64,000 bases of DNA, taken from positions 1 to 64,000 of the forward strand of contig JAXHNI010000004.1 in assembly GCA_034520625.1 (NCBI GenBank). Reading direction: 5' to 3'. The notes below the pieces were generated by a model. The model searched no databases and was not told where the DNA came from. It saw only the letters and a program-made list of their open reading frames with translations. The position numbers and the translations under genes are program-made. Each line of letters begins with the position of its first letter. The stretch's first letter is position 1. Shown here in pieces: positions 1-8,834 of this stretch. The DNA comes from JAANXG01 sp034520625 (GTDB taxonomy: Bacteria > Pseudomonadota > Gammaproteobacteria > Arenicellales > JAANXG01).

Positions 1-1
1 C

Positions 2-418
2 AACAACGCCTTCCAACGCTGGGCCGTGCGCTGCATGGGCAGAGCCGGGGAGGAAGGACTGACATCGTTGGAAGTGATGTTGCTGCACGCGGTGAACCGG
101 CGTGTGCGGCACGGCACCATCAGCGACCTCGCCTTGCTGCTGAATCTGGACGACACCCACTTGATCAATTACGCGCTCAAGAAGCTGGAGGCGCGCGGCC
201 TGGTCAAGGCGGGAAAGCGCGGTAAAGAGAAAACCATATACGTTACGCCGCACGGCGCATCGGTCTGCCAGGAATACATTGCTACCCGCGAGCGCTGTCT
301 GATGCAGATGCTGCGCTTGGCCGATGCTGACTACGAAGAACTCGCGCGCCTGGCGCGAATCCTGCACCAGCTCGCCGGCTCGTATGACCACGCCGCGCGC
401 GCGGCAATCACTGATTGA
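2..418 (+). CDS. MarR-type winged-helix regulator, 5' end outside window
   Basis: This is a DNA-binding transcription regulator of the predicted MarR-like winged-helix group resembling COG5631. The frame is open from base 2; a GTG at 26 and an ATG at 35 lie inside conserved-looking sequence, so the true start is probably upstream of the window. The helix-turn-helix is visible as helices around ISDLALLLNLDD and THLINYALKKLEARGLV, followed by a basic wing (GKRGKEKTIYVT). The C-terminal helices would form the dimer interface. It is co-oriented with the catabolic cluster and ends 65 bases before the SDR gene, so it may regulate that cluster. The ligand cannot be read from sequence. Confidence 0.75.
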   Translation, partial: NNAFQRWAVRCMGRAGEEGLTSLEVMLLHAVNRRVRHGTISDLALLLNLDDTHLINYALKKLEARGLVKAGKRGKEKTIYVTPHGASVCQEYIATRERCLMQMLRLADADYEELARLARILHQLAGSYDHAARAAITD

Positions 419-482
419 GTTCAGCGTACGCCGGCCTGAAGCACTCCACAATCCATGACGACAAGACCAGAGTGAGGAGCGT

Positions 483-1295
483 ATGGACCTGAGACTGAAT
501 GACAAAGTGGCACTGGTTACCGGTGGCAGCGAGGGCATCGGCAAAGGCATCGCGAGGAGCCTGGCGGGCGAGGGTTGCCGGGTGGCGATTATCTCGCGCC
601 GGCAGGAGGCGCTCGACGCCGCCGCCGAGGAAATTCGCGCGGCAACCGGCACCGAGGTGGTCGGCTTCGCCGGCGATCTGACCAAAACCAGCGACGCGGA
701 TCGCGCCGTCCAGGCAGCCGTCGACCATTTCGGCCGTATCGACATACTGGTTAACAACGCCGGTGCCGCGGCCGGCGGCGTACTGGAAACCCTCAGCGAC
801 GAGCAGTGGGAGTCCGGTCTGCAGCTCAAGTTTCTCGGCTATGTGCGCGTCACCCGCGCGGTCATGCCGCACATGAAAAAGCAGGGTGGCGGCCGGGTGG
901 TCAATCTGATCGGCAACGACGGCGTCAAGGAATCCTATTGGGAAATCGTGCCCGGCGCCGCCAACGCCGCCGGCCAGAACCTGACCGTGGCGCTGGCCAG
1001 CCAGTACGGCCGCGACAACATCAGCTTCTGCGCCGTGAACCCGGGGCCGGTGCGTACCGAGCGCTGGAAGGGATTGGTCGAGGCCATGGCGCGGGACATG
1101 AAACTCAGCGTCGAGGAAGCCGACAAGCTGGCCCCCCAAAGCATCCCGCTGGGACGCATCGCGGAGGTGGACGAGGTCGCGGACCTGGTCACCTATCTCG
1201 CCTCCGACCGCGCCCATTTCGTCAACGGAACGATGATCGAGATCGACGGCGGCCAGCAGAAACCGCTGATGGACGCAGCGCGCGACAGGGCGTAG
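483..1295 (+). CDS. SDR-family oxidoreductase lacking the canonical Tyr/Lys
   Basis: A 270-residue classical-length short-chain dehydrogenase/reductase. The Rossmann glycine motif TGGSEGIG (about residues 14-21) and the NNAG motif (about 90-93) are present, and the C-terminus has the usual NGTMIEIDGG. Where SDRs have YxxxK, aligning the downstream NLTVALA with the usual NLTRALA puts Pro at the Tyr position and Asn at the Lys position. It may bind nucleotide without normal SDR chemistry, or use another catalytic set. The start has a good ribosome-binding site (GAGGAG, 5 bases before ATG). It opens the cluster and was probably recruited to it, but its substrate is unknown. Confidence 0.85.
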   Translation: MDLRLNDKVALVTGGSEGIGKGIARSLAGEGCRVAIISRRQEALDAAAEEIRAATGTEVVGFAGDLTKTSDADRAVQAAVDHFGRIDILVNNAGAAAGGVLETLSDEQWESGLQLKFLGYVRVTRAVMPHMKKQGGGRVVNLIGNDGVKESYWEIVPGAANAAGQNLTVALASQYGRDNISFCAVNPGPVRTERWKGLVEAMARDMKLSVEEADKLAPQSIPLGRIAEVDEVADLVTYLASDRAHFVNGTMIEIDGGQQKPLMDAARDRA

Positions 1296-1365
1296 CCGCA
1301 GCCATGCCGTGGCCAGGCCTCAGTGCGGCTCCCGACTCGGGCCGCCCGGCCGGGGCGGGGCGGGT

Positions 1366-2689
1366 ATGATGCCGGCCGCGCGCGCGCCGGCCGCCGGCGA
1401 GGCGCTGGTGCAGGCGGCACTGGCGCGCATCGAGCGGGATAACCCGCGCTTCGGCGCGCTGACCGAGGTATTCGCCGACCGCGCCCTTGCCGAGGCGCGC
1501 TCCCTGGACCGCGCGGCGGCGGACGGCTCCGTGCCCTCCGCGGTGGCGGGGCAGCCCCTGGCTGTGAAGGACCTGATCGATACCACGCCCGGCGTCTGTC
1601 GGGCCGGTCTCGAGGCGCTGCGCGACTACCGGCCGCAGCATGACGCCGAAGTGGTGGCGCGGCTGCGCCAGGCCGGCGCCGTGGTGGTGGGCGTGTCCGC
1701 CACCGACCGCGCCGGTTTCGGTGTGCGCACACCCGAAGTCCGGCATCCCGATGTCGCTGCCGCTGACCGTGGGCGGCTCCAGCGGCGGCTCCGCCGTGGC
1801 CGTGCGCGCGGGATTCGCCGCCGCCGCGCTGGGCACCGATACCGGCGGCAGCGTGCGCATCCCCGCGGCCTGCTGCGGCGTGGCCGGTCTCAAGCCGAGT
1901 TTCGGCCGCGTGCCCGTGGCAGGGGTGCGGCCGCTGGCGCCGTCGCTGGACCACGTCGGCCTGCTGGCGCCAAGTCTGCGCGACCTGGCCACATGGCAGC
2001 CGCTGATCGATCCAATCCTGGCCGGAGAGCCGCCGGCATCGCCCCGGGCCCCCGCGCGCATCGGCGTGGACCGGAATTATTACGCCGACGCCGACCCCGA
2101 GGTGCGCGATGCCGTCGAGCAGGCCCTGCAGTCGGCGGCCGCCGCGGGGGCGGAAGTCCGGGACGTCCGCCTGCCGGACCCGGACGGCGTGCAGCCGGTT
2201 CACATGGTGCTTTTCGCCGTGGAGGCAGCGGCCGCTTACCGCGAGACCTTCACCGGACCCACGGCCGAGCTCCCGCAGACGATACAGAAGGTGCTTGCCT
2301 ACGGCGCCGAAATCCCGCACGACGAATACCAGCGGCAGTCCCGCGCCCGTGACGACCTGCGCGCCCGGGTGGATGCCGCCCTGGACGAGGTCGACCTCCT
2401 GATGCTGCCCACCCTGCCGCTGGCGCCGCCGGCGAGGGATGCCGGCCGCATCACGCTCGCCGGCCGCGAGCACGCCTTCACCGCGGCGCTGATTCGCTAC
2501 ACCATGCTGTTCAACCACACCGGGCATCCGGTACTCGCCCTGCCTTTCGGCCGCCTCGCCTGCGGCCTGCCGGCGAGCCTGCAGCTTGTCGGTCCGCGCG
2601 ATCGCGATGCGGTGCTGATGGCCTACGGACGGGCGCTCGAGGAATCCATCGCGTCGGCCGGGAGCGCGGCGCAGAGGGGGCAGTCATGA
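1366..2689 (+). pseudogene. Amidase-signature hydrolase, one +1 frameshift
   Basis: An amidase-signature enzyme, cleaving C-N bonds of amides or ureido acids with a Ser-cisSer-Lys triad. The first part (from ATG 1366) carries the catalytic-Lys motif VKDLID (Lys about residue 68). The second part, in the next frame, carries GGSSGGSA and GTDTGGSVRIPA with the two serines. The frames join at the CCC run 1747-1749. Dropping one C restores the usual seven residues between the RHP motif and GGSSGG. The rest is intact to a TGA at 2687-2689 that overlaps the next ATG. It is either a sequencing error or early decay. The neighbours suggest an amide or ureido intermediate as substrate. Confidence 0.8.
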
Positions 2690-3480
2690 GCGCGAATCGC
2701 CCCGACATCACCGTGCAGGACCAAGGAGACCTGGCCACCCTGATCCTGGACAACCCAGCGCGCAACAACGCCATATCGGTCGGTATGTGGGACCGGCTGC
2801 TGCAGCTCGCCGATGATCTGGCGGCGCGCGACGGGCTGCGGCTGATCATTTTCCGCGGCGCCGGGGAGCGGGCTTTTTCCGCCGGCGCGGACATTTCCGA
2901 GTTCGACCAGCAGCGCGGTGATGCCGAGGCAGTGCGTGCCTACGACCGCCTGGTGGAAAGTGCCTGCCGGCGGGTCGAGGCGCTGCCGGTACCGACGCTG
3001 GCCATGATCCACGGCTACTGCATCGGCGCCGGTCTGTCGCTGGCCGGCGCCTGCGACTTGCGGCTGTGCGACCGCGAGGCCAGCTTCGCGCTGCCGGCCG
3101 CGCGTCTGGGCCTGGGCTACGATTTCAGCGGCATCGAGCGCCTGGTGCGTCTGGTGGGCGATGCCATGGCGCGTGAGATCCTGTTCACTGGCGCCCGTAT
3201 GCCCGCGGCCCGGGCGCAGGCCATGGGCCTGGTGCACGAAGTCTGTGAGCCCGCCGATCTCGCCGGGCGCGTGGAGGCATTGGCCGAGCGCATCCGCGGC
3301 AACGCGCCGCTGACCCTGCGCGCTTTCAAGGCCTGCCTCGGCGAGATCCGCCGGCCGCCGGGCGAGCGCGACGTGGCGCGCTGCGAGGCGTTGATCGAAC
3401 AATGCAACGCCAGCGATGACTATCGCGAGGGCCGCAAGGCCTTCGCCGAGCGCCGCGACCCGGAATTCCGGGGGCGTTAG
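2686..3480 (+). CDS. Enoyl-CoA hydratase/isomerase-family protein
   Basis: A 264-residue crotonase-superfamily protein. The oxyanion-hole segments are clear: AFSAGADI near residue 64 and HGYCIGAGLSLAGACDLR near residue 108. The two glutamates used by hydratases are not at the expected places: the segment that normally reads PE..LG..P reads PAARLGLGYDFSG. Hydration of an enoyl-CoA is therefore doubtful; isomerase, hydrolase or decarboxylase chemistry is possible. Its ATG overlaps the amidase stop (ATGA), so the two are translationally coupled, and the CoA-ligase gene starts 3 bases after its stop. Confidence 0.85.
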   Translation: MSANRPDITVQDQGDLATLILDNPARNNAISVGMWDRLLQLADDLAARDGLRLIIFRGAGERAFSAGADISEFDQQRGDAEAVRAYDRLVESACRRVEALPVPTLAMIHGYCIGAGLSLAGACDLRLCDREASFALPAARLGLGYDFSGIERLVRLVGDAMAREILFTGARMPAARAQAMGLVHEVCEPADLAGRVEALAERIRGNAPLTLRAFKACLGEIRRPPGERDVARCEALIEQCNASDDYREGRKAFAERRDPEFRGR

Positions 3481-3483
3481 AGG

Positions 3484-5061
3484 ATGGGCGGCGCGATGAG
3501 AGAAAGCCGGGGACTGTACGACCTGTTCCGCCTGCGCGATCCGGCGCATGAACCGGCCACGGCGCTGCGTACGGCGGCCGGGCAGCGCTGTAGCTACGCC
3601 GATCTGCACCAGGCGGCCGGGCGCATCGCCAACCTGCTGCAGGCGAACGGCCTGTGCCGCGGCGAGGTGCTGGCCGCCGCGGTCGACAAATCGCCGGCCG
3701 CGTTGACCCTTTACCTGGCCTGCCTGCGGGCCGGGGTCGTCTACCTGCCGCTCAATACCGCCTATGGCGAAACCGAGCTGGCGCCGCTGCTCGAGGACAC
3801 CGCACCGCGCGCCTTGGTTTGCGATCCCCGATTGTCCGCCGTATTCGAGCGCCACGCCGCCGCCGGCCCCGACCGCCTGCTGTGGACCCTGGATGCGGCG
3901 GGCCGTGGCAGCCTCGACGCCGCCGAGTCCCACACGGTCGATTTCGACGACCCGGCCCTGGCGGAGGACGAGCTGGCGGCACTGCTTTTCACATCGGGCA
4001 CCACCGGCCGGCCCAAGGGCGCCATGATCACCCACGGCAACCTTCGGCACATGGCCGGCGCGTTGACGCGCCAATGGGCATTCAGCGAAGAAGACGTGCT
4101 GCTGCATGCGCTGCCGATGATGCACGGCCACGGCCTGTTCGTGGCCCTCGGCTGCGTGCTCGCCAGCGGCGCTTCGATGCTGTTTCTGCCGCGCTTCGAC
4201 GCCGACGAGGTGTGCCGGCTGCTGCCCGAGGCGACGGTCATGATGGGGGTGCCGACCTTCTACGCGCGCCTGCTCAAGCACCCCGGTTTCACCCGCGATG
4301 CCGGCGCAGGGATGCGCCTTTTCACCAGCGGCTCGGCGCCGCTGCCGGTGGAGGTGGCGCGGGGCATGCGCGAGCGCACCGGCCGCGACCTGGTCGAGCG
4401 CTACGGCACCACCGAAACCGCCATCTGCACCGCGGAGACGCTGGACGGGGAAAAGCAGCCCGGCCGCGTGGGCCGGCCGCTGAGCGGCGTCGCGCTGCGC
4501 GTGGTGGATGACGCGCACCAGCCGTTGCCGGCGGGCCGGACCGGCGCGGTCGAGGTGGCCGGAGAGAACGTGTTTCAGGGCTACTGGCGCGAGCCGGAGA
4601 AGACCGCGGCGGCCTTCACCGACGACGGATACTTCAAGACCGGCGACCTCGGCTATCTCGACGGCGACGGCCGGCTGACCCTGGTGGGGCGCGAATCCGA
4701 TCTGATCATTTCCGGCGGTTACAACGTCTACCCGCGTGAGGTGGAGAATGTGCTCGACCGGCTCGAGGCGGTGGAGGAATCCGCGGTGTTCGGCGTGCCC
4801 CATCCGGATTTCGGTGAGGCGGTGGTGGCACTGGTGGTGCCGGCGCGGGTGGACGCCGGCGAAGAGAAGCTGATCGCGGCCGTGCGGCGGCAGCTGGCCG
4901 GCTACAAGACGCCCAAGCGCATCCTGTTCGCCGACGCGCTGCCGCGCAACCGCTTCGGCAAGGTGCAGAAGAACGTGCTGCGCGACCGTCATCAGTCGCT
5001 GTTCCGGCAGGCGGCGGCGCACGACGCACGAGTTCCAGATGAGGAGAAGAGCGATGAATGA
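3484..5061 (+). CDS. Acyl-CoA synthetase, malonyl-CoA synthetase (MatB)-like
   Basis: A 525-residue AMP-forming ligase that activates a carboxylic acid to its CoA thioester. Visible motifs are the phosphate loop FTSGTTGRPKG (about 169-179), ERYGTTET, the hinge GRESDLIISGGYNVYPREVE, and the C-terminal catalytic Lys in NRFGKVQK. The text ALPMMHGHGLFVALG, MGVPTFYARLL and FTSGSAPL closely resembles MatB-type malonate-CoA ligases as I know them, so malonate or a methylmalonate-like acid is the best guess. It lies between the enoyl-CoA hydratase-like gene and the 2Fe-2S subunit gene, whose start overlaps its end by 8 bases. Confidence 0.8.
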   Translation: MGGAMRESRGLYDLFRLRDPAHEPATALRTAAGQRCSYADLHQAAGRIANLLQANGLCRGEVLAAAVDKSPAALTLYLACLRAGVVYLPLNTAYGETELAPLLEDTAPRALVCDPRLSAVFERHAAAGPDRLLWTLDAAGRGSLDAAESHTVDFDDPALAEDELAALLFTSGTTGRPKGAMITHGNLRHMAGALTRQWAFSEEDVLLHALPMMHGHGLFVALGCVLASGASMLFLPRFDADEVCRLLPEATVMMGVPTFYARLLKHPGFTRDAGAGMRLFTSGSAPLPVEVARGMRERTGRDLVERYGTTETAICTAETLDGEKQPGRVGRPLSGVALRVVDDAHQPLPAGRTGAVEVAGENVFQGYWREPEKTAAAFTDDGYFKTGDLGYLDGDGRLTLVGRESDLIISGGYNVYPREVENVLDRLEAVEESAVFGVPHPDFGEAVVALVVPARVDAGEEKLIAAVRRQLAGYKTPKRILFADALPRNRFGKVQKNVLRDRHQSLFRQAAAHDARVPDEEKSDE

Positions 5062-5602
5062 CCAGGCGACGGGCGAGCCGCAGACGGCCGCTCCGGTGAC
5101 ACGCATGGAGATCACGGTGACGGTCAACGGCGAGCGCTATACGCGCAGCGTCGAGCCGCGCACCACGCTGGTGGACTTCCTGCGCCACGAGCTGCGACTG
5201 ACCGGCACCCACGTCGGCTGCGAGCACGGCGTCTGCGGCGCCTGCACTATTCTGCTCGACGGCCGCGCGGCGCGCTCCTGCATCACCTACGCGGTGCAGG
5301 TCGACGGCCACGAGATCCGCACGGTCGAAGACCTCGCCGACGGCGATGTCCTGCATCCGCTTCAGCAGGCCTTCGCCGAGCACGGCGCCCTGCAGTGCGG
5401 TTTCTGCACGCCGGGCTTCCTGATGACGGCGCTGGAGTTCCTGGAGCGCCGTCCGGAACCGGACGAAGCGGAAATCCGCGAGCTGCTGTCCGGCAACCTG
5501 TGCCGCTGCACCGGCTATCAACCCATCATTGCCGCGGTCGGCAGCGCCGCGCGCGCCATGGCGGCAAAGCGACAAGACGAAACCTCGAACGACGGAGCCT
5601 GA
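5054..5602 (+). CDS. 2Fe-2S subunit of a molybdenum hydroxylase (CoxS-type)
   Basis: The 182-residue small subunit that passes electrons from the molybdenum centre to FAD in xanthine-dehydrogenase/CODH-family hydroxylases. The plant-ferredoxin-type cluster is CEHGVCGAC with a later Cys (56, 61, 64, 76); the second cluster uses CGFC and CRC (115, 118, 150, 152). Length and domain order match the family. The ATG at 5054 follows GAGGAGAAG at a normal distance and is preferred over an upstream in-frame start at 5039. It overlaps the ligase gene. Partners are the two large subunits and the FAD subunit downstream. Confidence 0.93.
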   Translation: MNDQATGEPQTAAPVTRMEITVTVNGERYTRSVEPRTTLVDFLRHELRLTGTHVGCEHGVCGACTILLDGRAARSCITYAVQVDGHEIRTVEDLADGDVLHPLQQAFAEHGALQCGFCTPGFLMTALEFLERRPEPDEAEIRELLSGNLCRCTGYQPIIAAVGSAARAMAAKRQDETSNDGA

Positions 5603-5605
5603 ACA

Positions 5606-6454
5606 ATGCCTTACGCCACCACCGACGACGGGATCCAGCTTTACTACGAGGACAGCGGCAGCGGCGAGGCGCTGCTTTTCGTGCACGAGTACGCCGGCGA
5701 CTACCGAAGCTGGGAGCCGCAGGTGCGGCATTTCTTGAGCGACTATCGCTGCATCACTTTCAACGCGCGCGGCTATCCGCCTTCCGATGTGCCGACCGAC
5801 GAGGCGCGCTACTCACAGGACCGGGCCCGGGACGACATCCGCGTGATCATGGACCACCTCGAGGTCGAGCGGGCGCATGTCATCGGTCATTCGATGGGCG
5901 CCTTCGCCACCCTGCACTTCGGCTTCGAGTATCCCGGGCGGGCCCGCTCGCTGGTGCTGGCGGGCTGCGGCTACGGGGCCCATCCGGACGAGAAGCAGCG
6001 CTTTCTCGACCTGACGCAGCGCACCGCGCAGATGTTTCGCGACGACGGCATCGAGGCGGCGGCGCACCAGTACGCGCGCAGCCCCGGGCGCGGCCAGTTC
6101 CAGCACAAGGACCCGCGCGGCTTCGCCGAGTTCGAGGCGATGCTCGCCGAGCATTCGGCCGAGGGCTCGGCGCTCACCATGCTCAATGTGCAGCGGCTGC
6201 GCCCCTCGTTGTGGGACCTGCAGGACAAGCTGTCGCAGCTCCGGCTGCCGACACTGATTATCTGCGGCGACGAGGATCAGCCCTGCCTCGAGCCGGGGCT
6301 GTTCATGAAGCGCCTGATTCCCAACGCCGGCCTGGCGATGGTGCCGATGTCCGGGCATACATTGCCGAGCGAGGAGCCGTGCCTGTTCAACGCTGCCGTG
6401 GAGCGCTTTCTCAACAGCGTCGAGCGCGGGCGCTGGGGGTTTCCGTGGGCGTGA
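5606..6454 (+). CDS. Alpha/beta-hydrolase
   Basis: A 282-residue alpha/beta-hydrolase fold protein, probably cytoplasmic. The nucleophile elbow is GHSMG (Ser about residue 95), the acid is probably in CGDEDQP, and the catalytic His in MSGHTLP. The oxyanion segment HG seen in most relatives is HEYAG here. It lies between the small and large hydroxylase subunit genes, three bases after the former, so it likely hydrolyses a product of the molybdenum enzyme, such as a lactone, lactam or ester. The exact substrate cannot be read. Confidence 0.87.
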   Translation: MPYATTDDGIQLYYEDSGSGEALLFVHEYAGDYRSWEPQVRHFLSDYRCITFNARGYPPSDVPTDEARYSQDRARDDIRVIMDHLEVERAHVIGHSMGAFATLHFGFEYPGRARSLVLAGCGYGAHPDEKQRFLDLTQRTAQMFRDDGIEAAAHQYARSPGRGQFQHKDPRGFAEFEAMLAEHSAEGSALTMLNVQRLRPSLWDLQDKLSQLRLPTLIICGDEDQPCLEPGLFMKRLIPNAGLAMVPMSGHTLPSEEPCLFNAAVERFLNSVERGRWGFPWA

Positions 6455-6494
6455 GCGTGCCCATCGCCGCCGCGGAGCGCGCCGGAGGCCGGCG

Positions 6495-8834
6495 ATGAGC
6501 GCCGGGCGCGCACCGGAAGCCCAGCATCTACCGCTGCTGCGCGGGCAGGGCCGCTATATCGACGACTTGCCCTGGCCCGGCGCCCTGCACGTTGCCTTCG
6601 TGCGCAGTCCGCATGCCCATGCCCGGATCGGCGAGGTCGACCTGGAGGCGGCGCGCGCCATGCCCGGGGTCGTGGCGGTGCTGGGTGCGGCGGATGTGGC
6701 CGATGCCGTCGGCCCGATCGAGGCGCGCATGGCGCCGCAGGACCATTACCAGTACCGCACTACCCACTGGCATCCCATGGCCGGTGAGCGGGTGCGCTAC
6801 GTCGGCGAGATCGTGGCGCTGGTGGTGGCCCGCGACCGCTACCTGGCGGAGGACGCCGCCGACCAAGTGATGGTGGACTACGAGCCGCTGCCGGTGGCCA
6901 GCGACGCCGGGAACGGCAGCGCGGAGACGGCCCCGCGGCTGCACGACGAGCATCCGGACAATGTCCTGTTCCGCATTCACCGGGAAAACGGCGAGGATGT
7001 GTTCGAACAGGCCCCGGTGCGCCTGTCGATGCGCTGCCGGCATCCACGCGTGGCCGGCCTGTCGATGGAGAACTGCGGCGCGGTGGCCGACTACCATCCC
7101 GGCGACGCGCTGCTCAAGCTGTGGTCGTCGACGCAGGTGCCGCACCTGATCCGCGATGGCCTGAGCCGCTGCCTGAATCTGCCGGCCAGCCGCATCCGGG
7201 TGATGGCGCCGGACGTCGGCGGGGCCTTCGGCATCAAGATGCAGCTTTTCCCCGAGGAGGTGCTGCTCGGCCATCTGGCGATGCGCCTGGGGCGGCCGGT
7301 GAAATGGATCCAGGACCGCAGCGAGCATCTTCTGGCCAGCTTTCACGCCCGCGACGTGACGGTGAATGCCGAGATCGCTGCCGACAACGACGGCACGCTG
7401 CTCGGCATCCGCGCCACCTCGTACTGCGACGTCGGCGCCTACTCGTCGTACCCGCTGACCTGCTCGCTGGAGCCGCAAACCATTGGCACGGCGATCGCCG
7501 GCCCCTACAACTGGCGCTACTACGACTACCGGGGCCATGCCGTCGCCACCAACAAGTTTCCCCAGGGCGCCTACCGCGGCGTCGGCTTTCCGGTCGGCCC
7601 GCTGGTGCTGGAGACCCTGATCGATCGTCTGGCCCGGCGGCTTGACATGGACCCGGTGGCGCTGCGTCGCAAGAACCTGGTGCCGCGGGAGGCTTTCCCC
7701 TTCCAGAGCATGGCCGGGGCGGTCTATGACAGCGGCGACTACCCGGCGCTGCTGGACCTGGCAATGGAGCGCGCCGGTTATGACGAGTGGCGGGCCCGCC
7801 AACGCGAGCCGCGCGCCGACGGCCGGCGTCTGGGCGTGGGCATCGCCGCCTTCATCGAGCCCACCGGCATGAACCGCAAGGTCTATCGCGGCCGCGGCAT
7901 GCTGGATGTGCCGGCCTTCGAGTCGGCGCAGATGAAAGTGTCCGCCGACGGGCACGTGGCCGCGGCGGTGAGCACCCCGACCCAGGGCCAGAGCCATTTC
8001 ACCACCTTCCGCATGCTGCTCGCGCGGCGGCTCGGCATCGACGGCGAGCGTATTCACGTGACGCTCGGCGACACCGAGATCACGCCGTACGGCGCCGGGA
8101 CCTTCGGCAGCCGCAGCGTGGTGGCCAGCGGCGGCGCGCTGCTGGTGGCGGCGCGCCGCATGGTCGACAAGCTCGAGCGGCTGGCTGCTCTGCACTGGGG
8201 GGTCGAACGCGACGCGGTGGAATATGTCGACGGCGCGGTGCGCCGTCGAGACGACGAGACCGCCCGGCTTGGCTTCGACGAGCTGGCGGCGCTCGCCTAC
8301 AGCCCGATGCCGGAGCTGCCGGCCGACCTCGAGCCGGGGCTGACCGTGCAGGTCGCCTACGATCCGCCCAGCGCGGCGATTTCCGCCGCGGTGCACCTGG
8401 CTCTGGTGAGCCTGGACGAGCGCACCGGCCACGTCGCCATCGAGCGCTACGTGGTGGCGGAGGACTGCGGCCCGATCATCAATGAGATGGCGGTTGACGG
8501 CCAGATCCGCGGCGGCGTGGCGCAGGGCCTTGGTATCGCCTTGTACGAAGAGGTGCGCTACGACGAGGACGGCCAGCACCTGTCCACCTCATTGCAGGAT
8601 TACCTGGTGCCCGGGTGCGTCGAGATGCCGGATATCGATATCGTCCACATGGAGACGCCGTCGCCGTTTACCGAGGGCGGCCACAAGGGTATGGGCGAGA
8701 GCGGCACCATCGGTGCGCCGGCCGCCGTGGCCTCGGCGGTCGCGGACGCGCTGCGGGTGGCGCCGGAAGCCTTGGAGCTGCCCCTCACCCCGGAAAGGGT
8801 GCTGGCGCTTGTGGAGGCGGGCGCCCATGACTGA
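6495..8834 (+). CDS. Molybdopterin-binding large subunit of a hydroxylase (first copy)
   Basis: A 779-residue catalytic subunit of the xanthine-dehydrogenase/CoxL family, binding the molybdopterin cofactor. VGGAFGIK (about residue 240) and GAYRGVGFP mark cofactor contacts, and GMGESGTIGAP near the C-terminus carries the catalytic Glu. The signature loop is AYRG, not the CSFR-type loop of form I CO dehydrogenase, so CO oxidation is unlikely. The gene starts after the hydrolase gene and overlaps the second large-subunit gene by 8 bases. Two full-length large subunits served by one iron-sulfur and one FAD subunit is an uncommon layout. Confidence 0.92.
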   Translation: MSAGRAPEAQHLPLLRGQGRYIDDLPWPGALHVAFVRSPHAHARIGEVDLEAARAMPGVVAVLGAADVADAVGPIEARMAPQDHYQYRTTHWHPMAGERVRYVGEIVALVVARDRYLAEDAADQVMVDYEPLPVASDAGNGSAETAPRLHDEHPDNVLFRIHRENGEDVFEQAPVRLSMRCRHPRVAGLSMENCGAVADYHPGDALLKLWSSTQVPHLIRDGLSRCLNLPASRIRVMAPDVGGAFGIKMQLFPEEVLLGHLAMRLGRPVKWIQDRSEHLLASFHARDVTVNAEIAADNDGTLLGIRATSYCDVGAYSSYPLTCSLEPQTIGTAIAGPYNWRYYDYRGHAVATNKFPQGAYRGVGFPVGPLVLETLIDRLARRLDMDPVALRRKNLVPREAFPFQSMAGAVYDSGDYPALLDLAMERAGYDEWRARQREPRADGRRLGVGIAAFIEPTGMNRKVYRGRGMLDVPAFESAQMKVSADGHVAAAVSTPTQGQSHFTTFRMLLARRLGIDGERIHVTLGDTEITPYGAGTFGSRSVVASGGALLVAARRMVDKLERLAALHWGVERDAVEYVDGAVRRRDDETARLGFDELAALAYSPMPELPADLEPGLTVQVAYDPPSAAISAAVHLALVSLDERTGHVAIERYVVAEDCGPIINEMAVDGQIRGGVAQGLGIALYEEVRYDEDGQHLSTSLQDYLVPGCVEMPDIDIVHMETPSPFTEGGHKGMGESGTIGAPAAVASAVADALRVAPEALELPLTPERVLALVEAGAHD

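Noticed and set aside
1366..2689. Programmed frameshifting in the amidase, large subunit or LivF genes
   Set aside because: No slippery heptamer plus structure is apparent, and three unrelated genes with homopolymer indels fit error or mutation better.
2623..5127. Long open frame on the minus strand opposite the crotonase and ligase genes
   Set aside because: It mirrors well-supported plus-strand enzymes, has no domain, and is rich in His/Arg/Gln as expected for antisense of high-GC genes.
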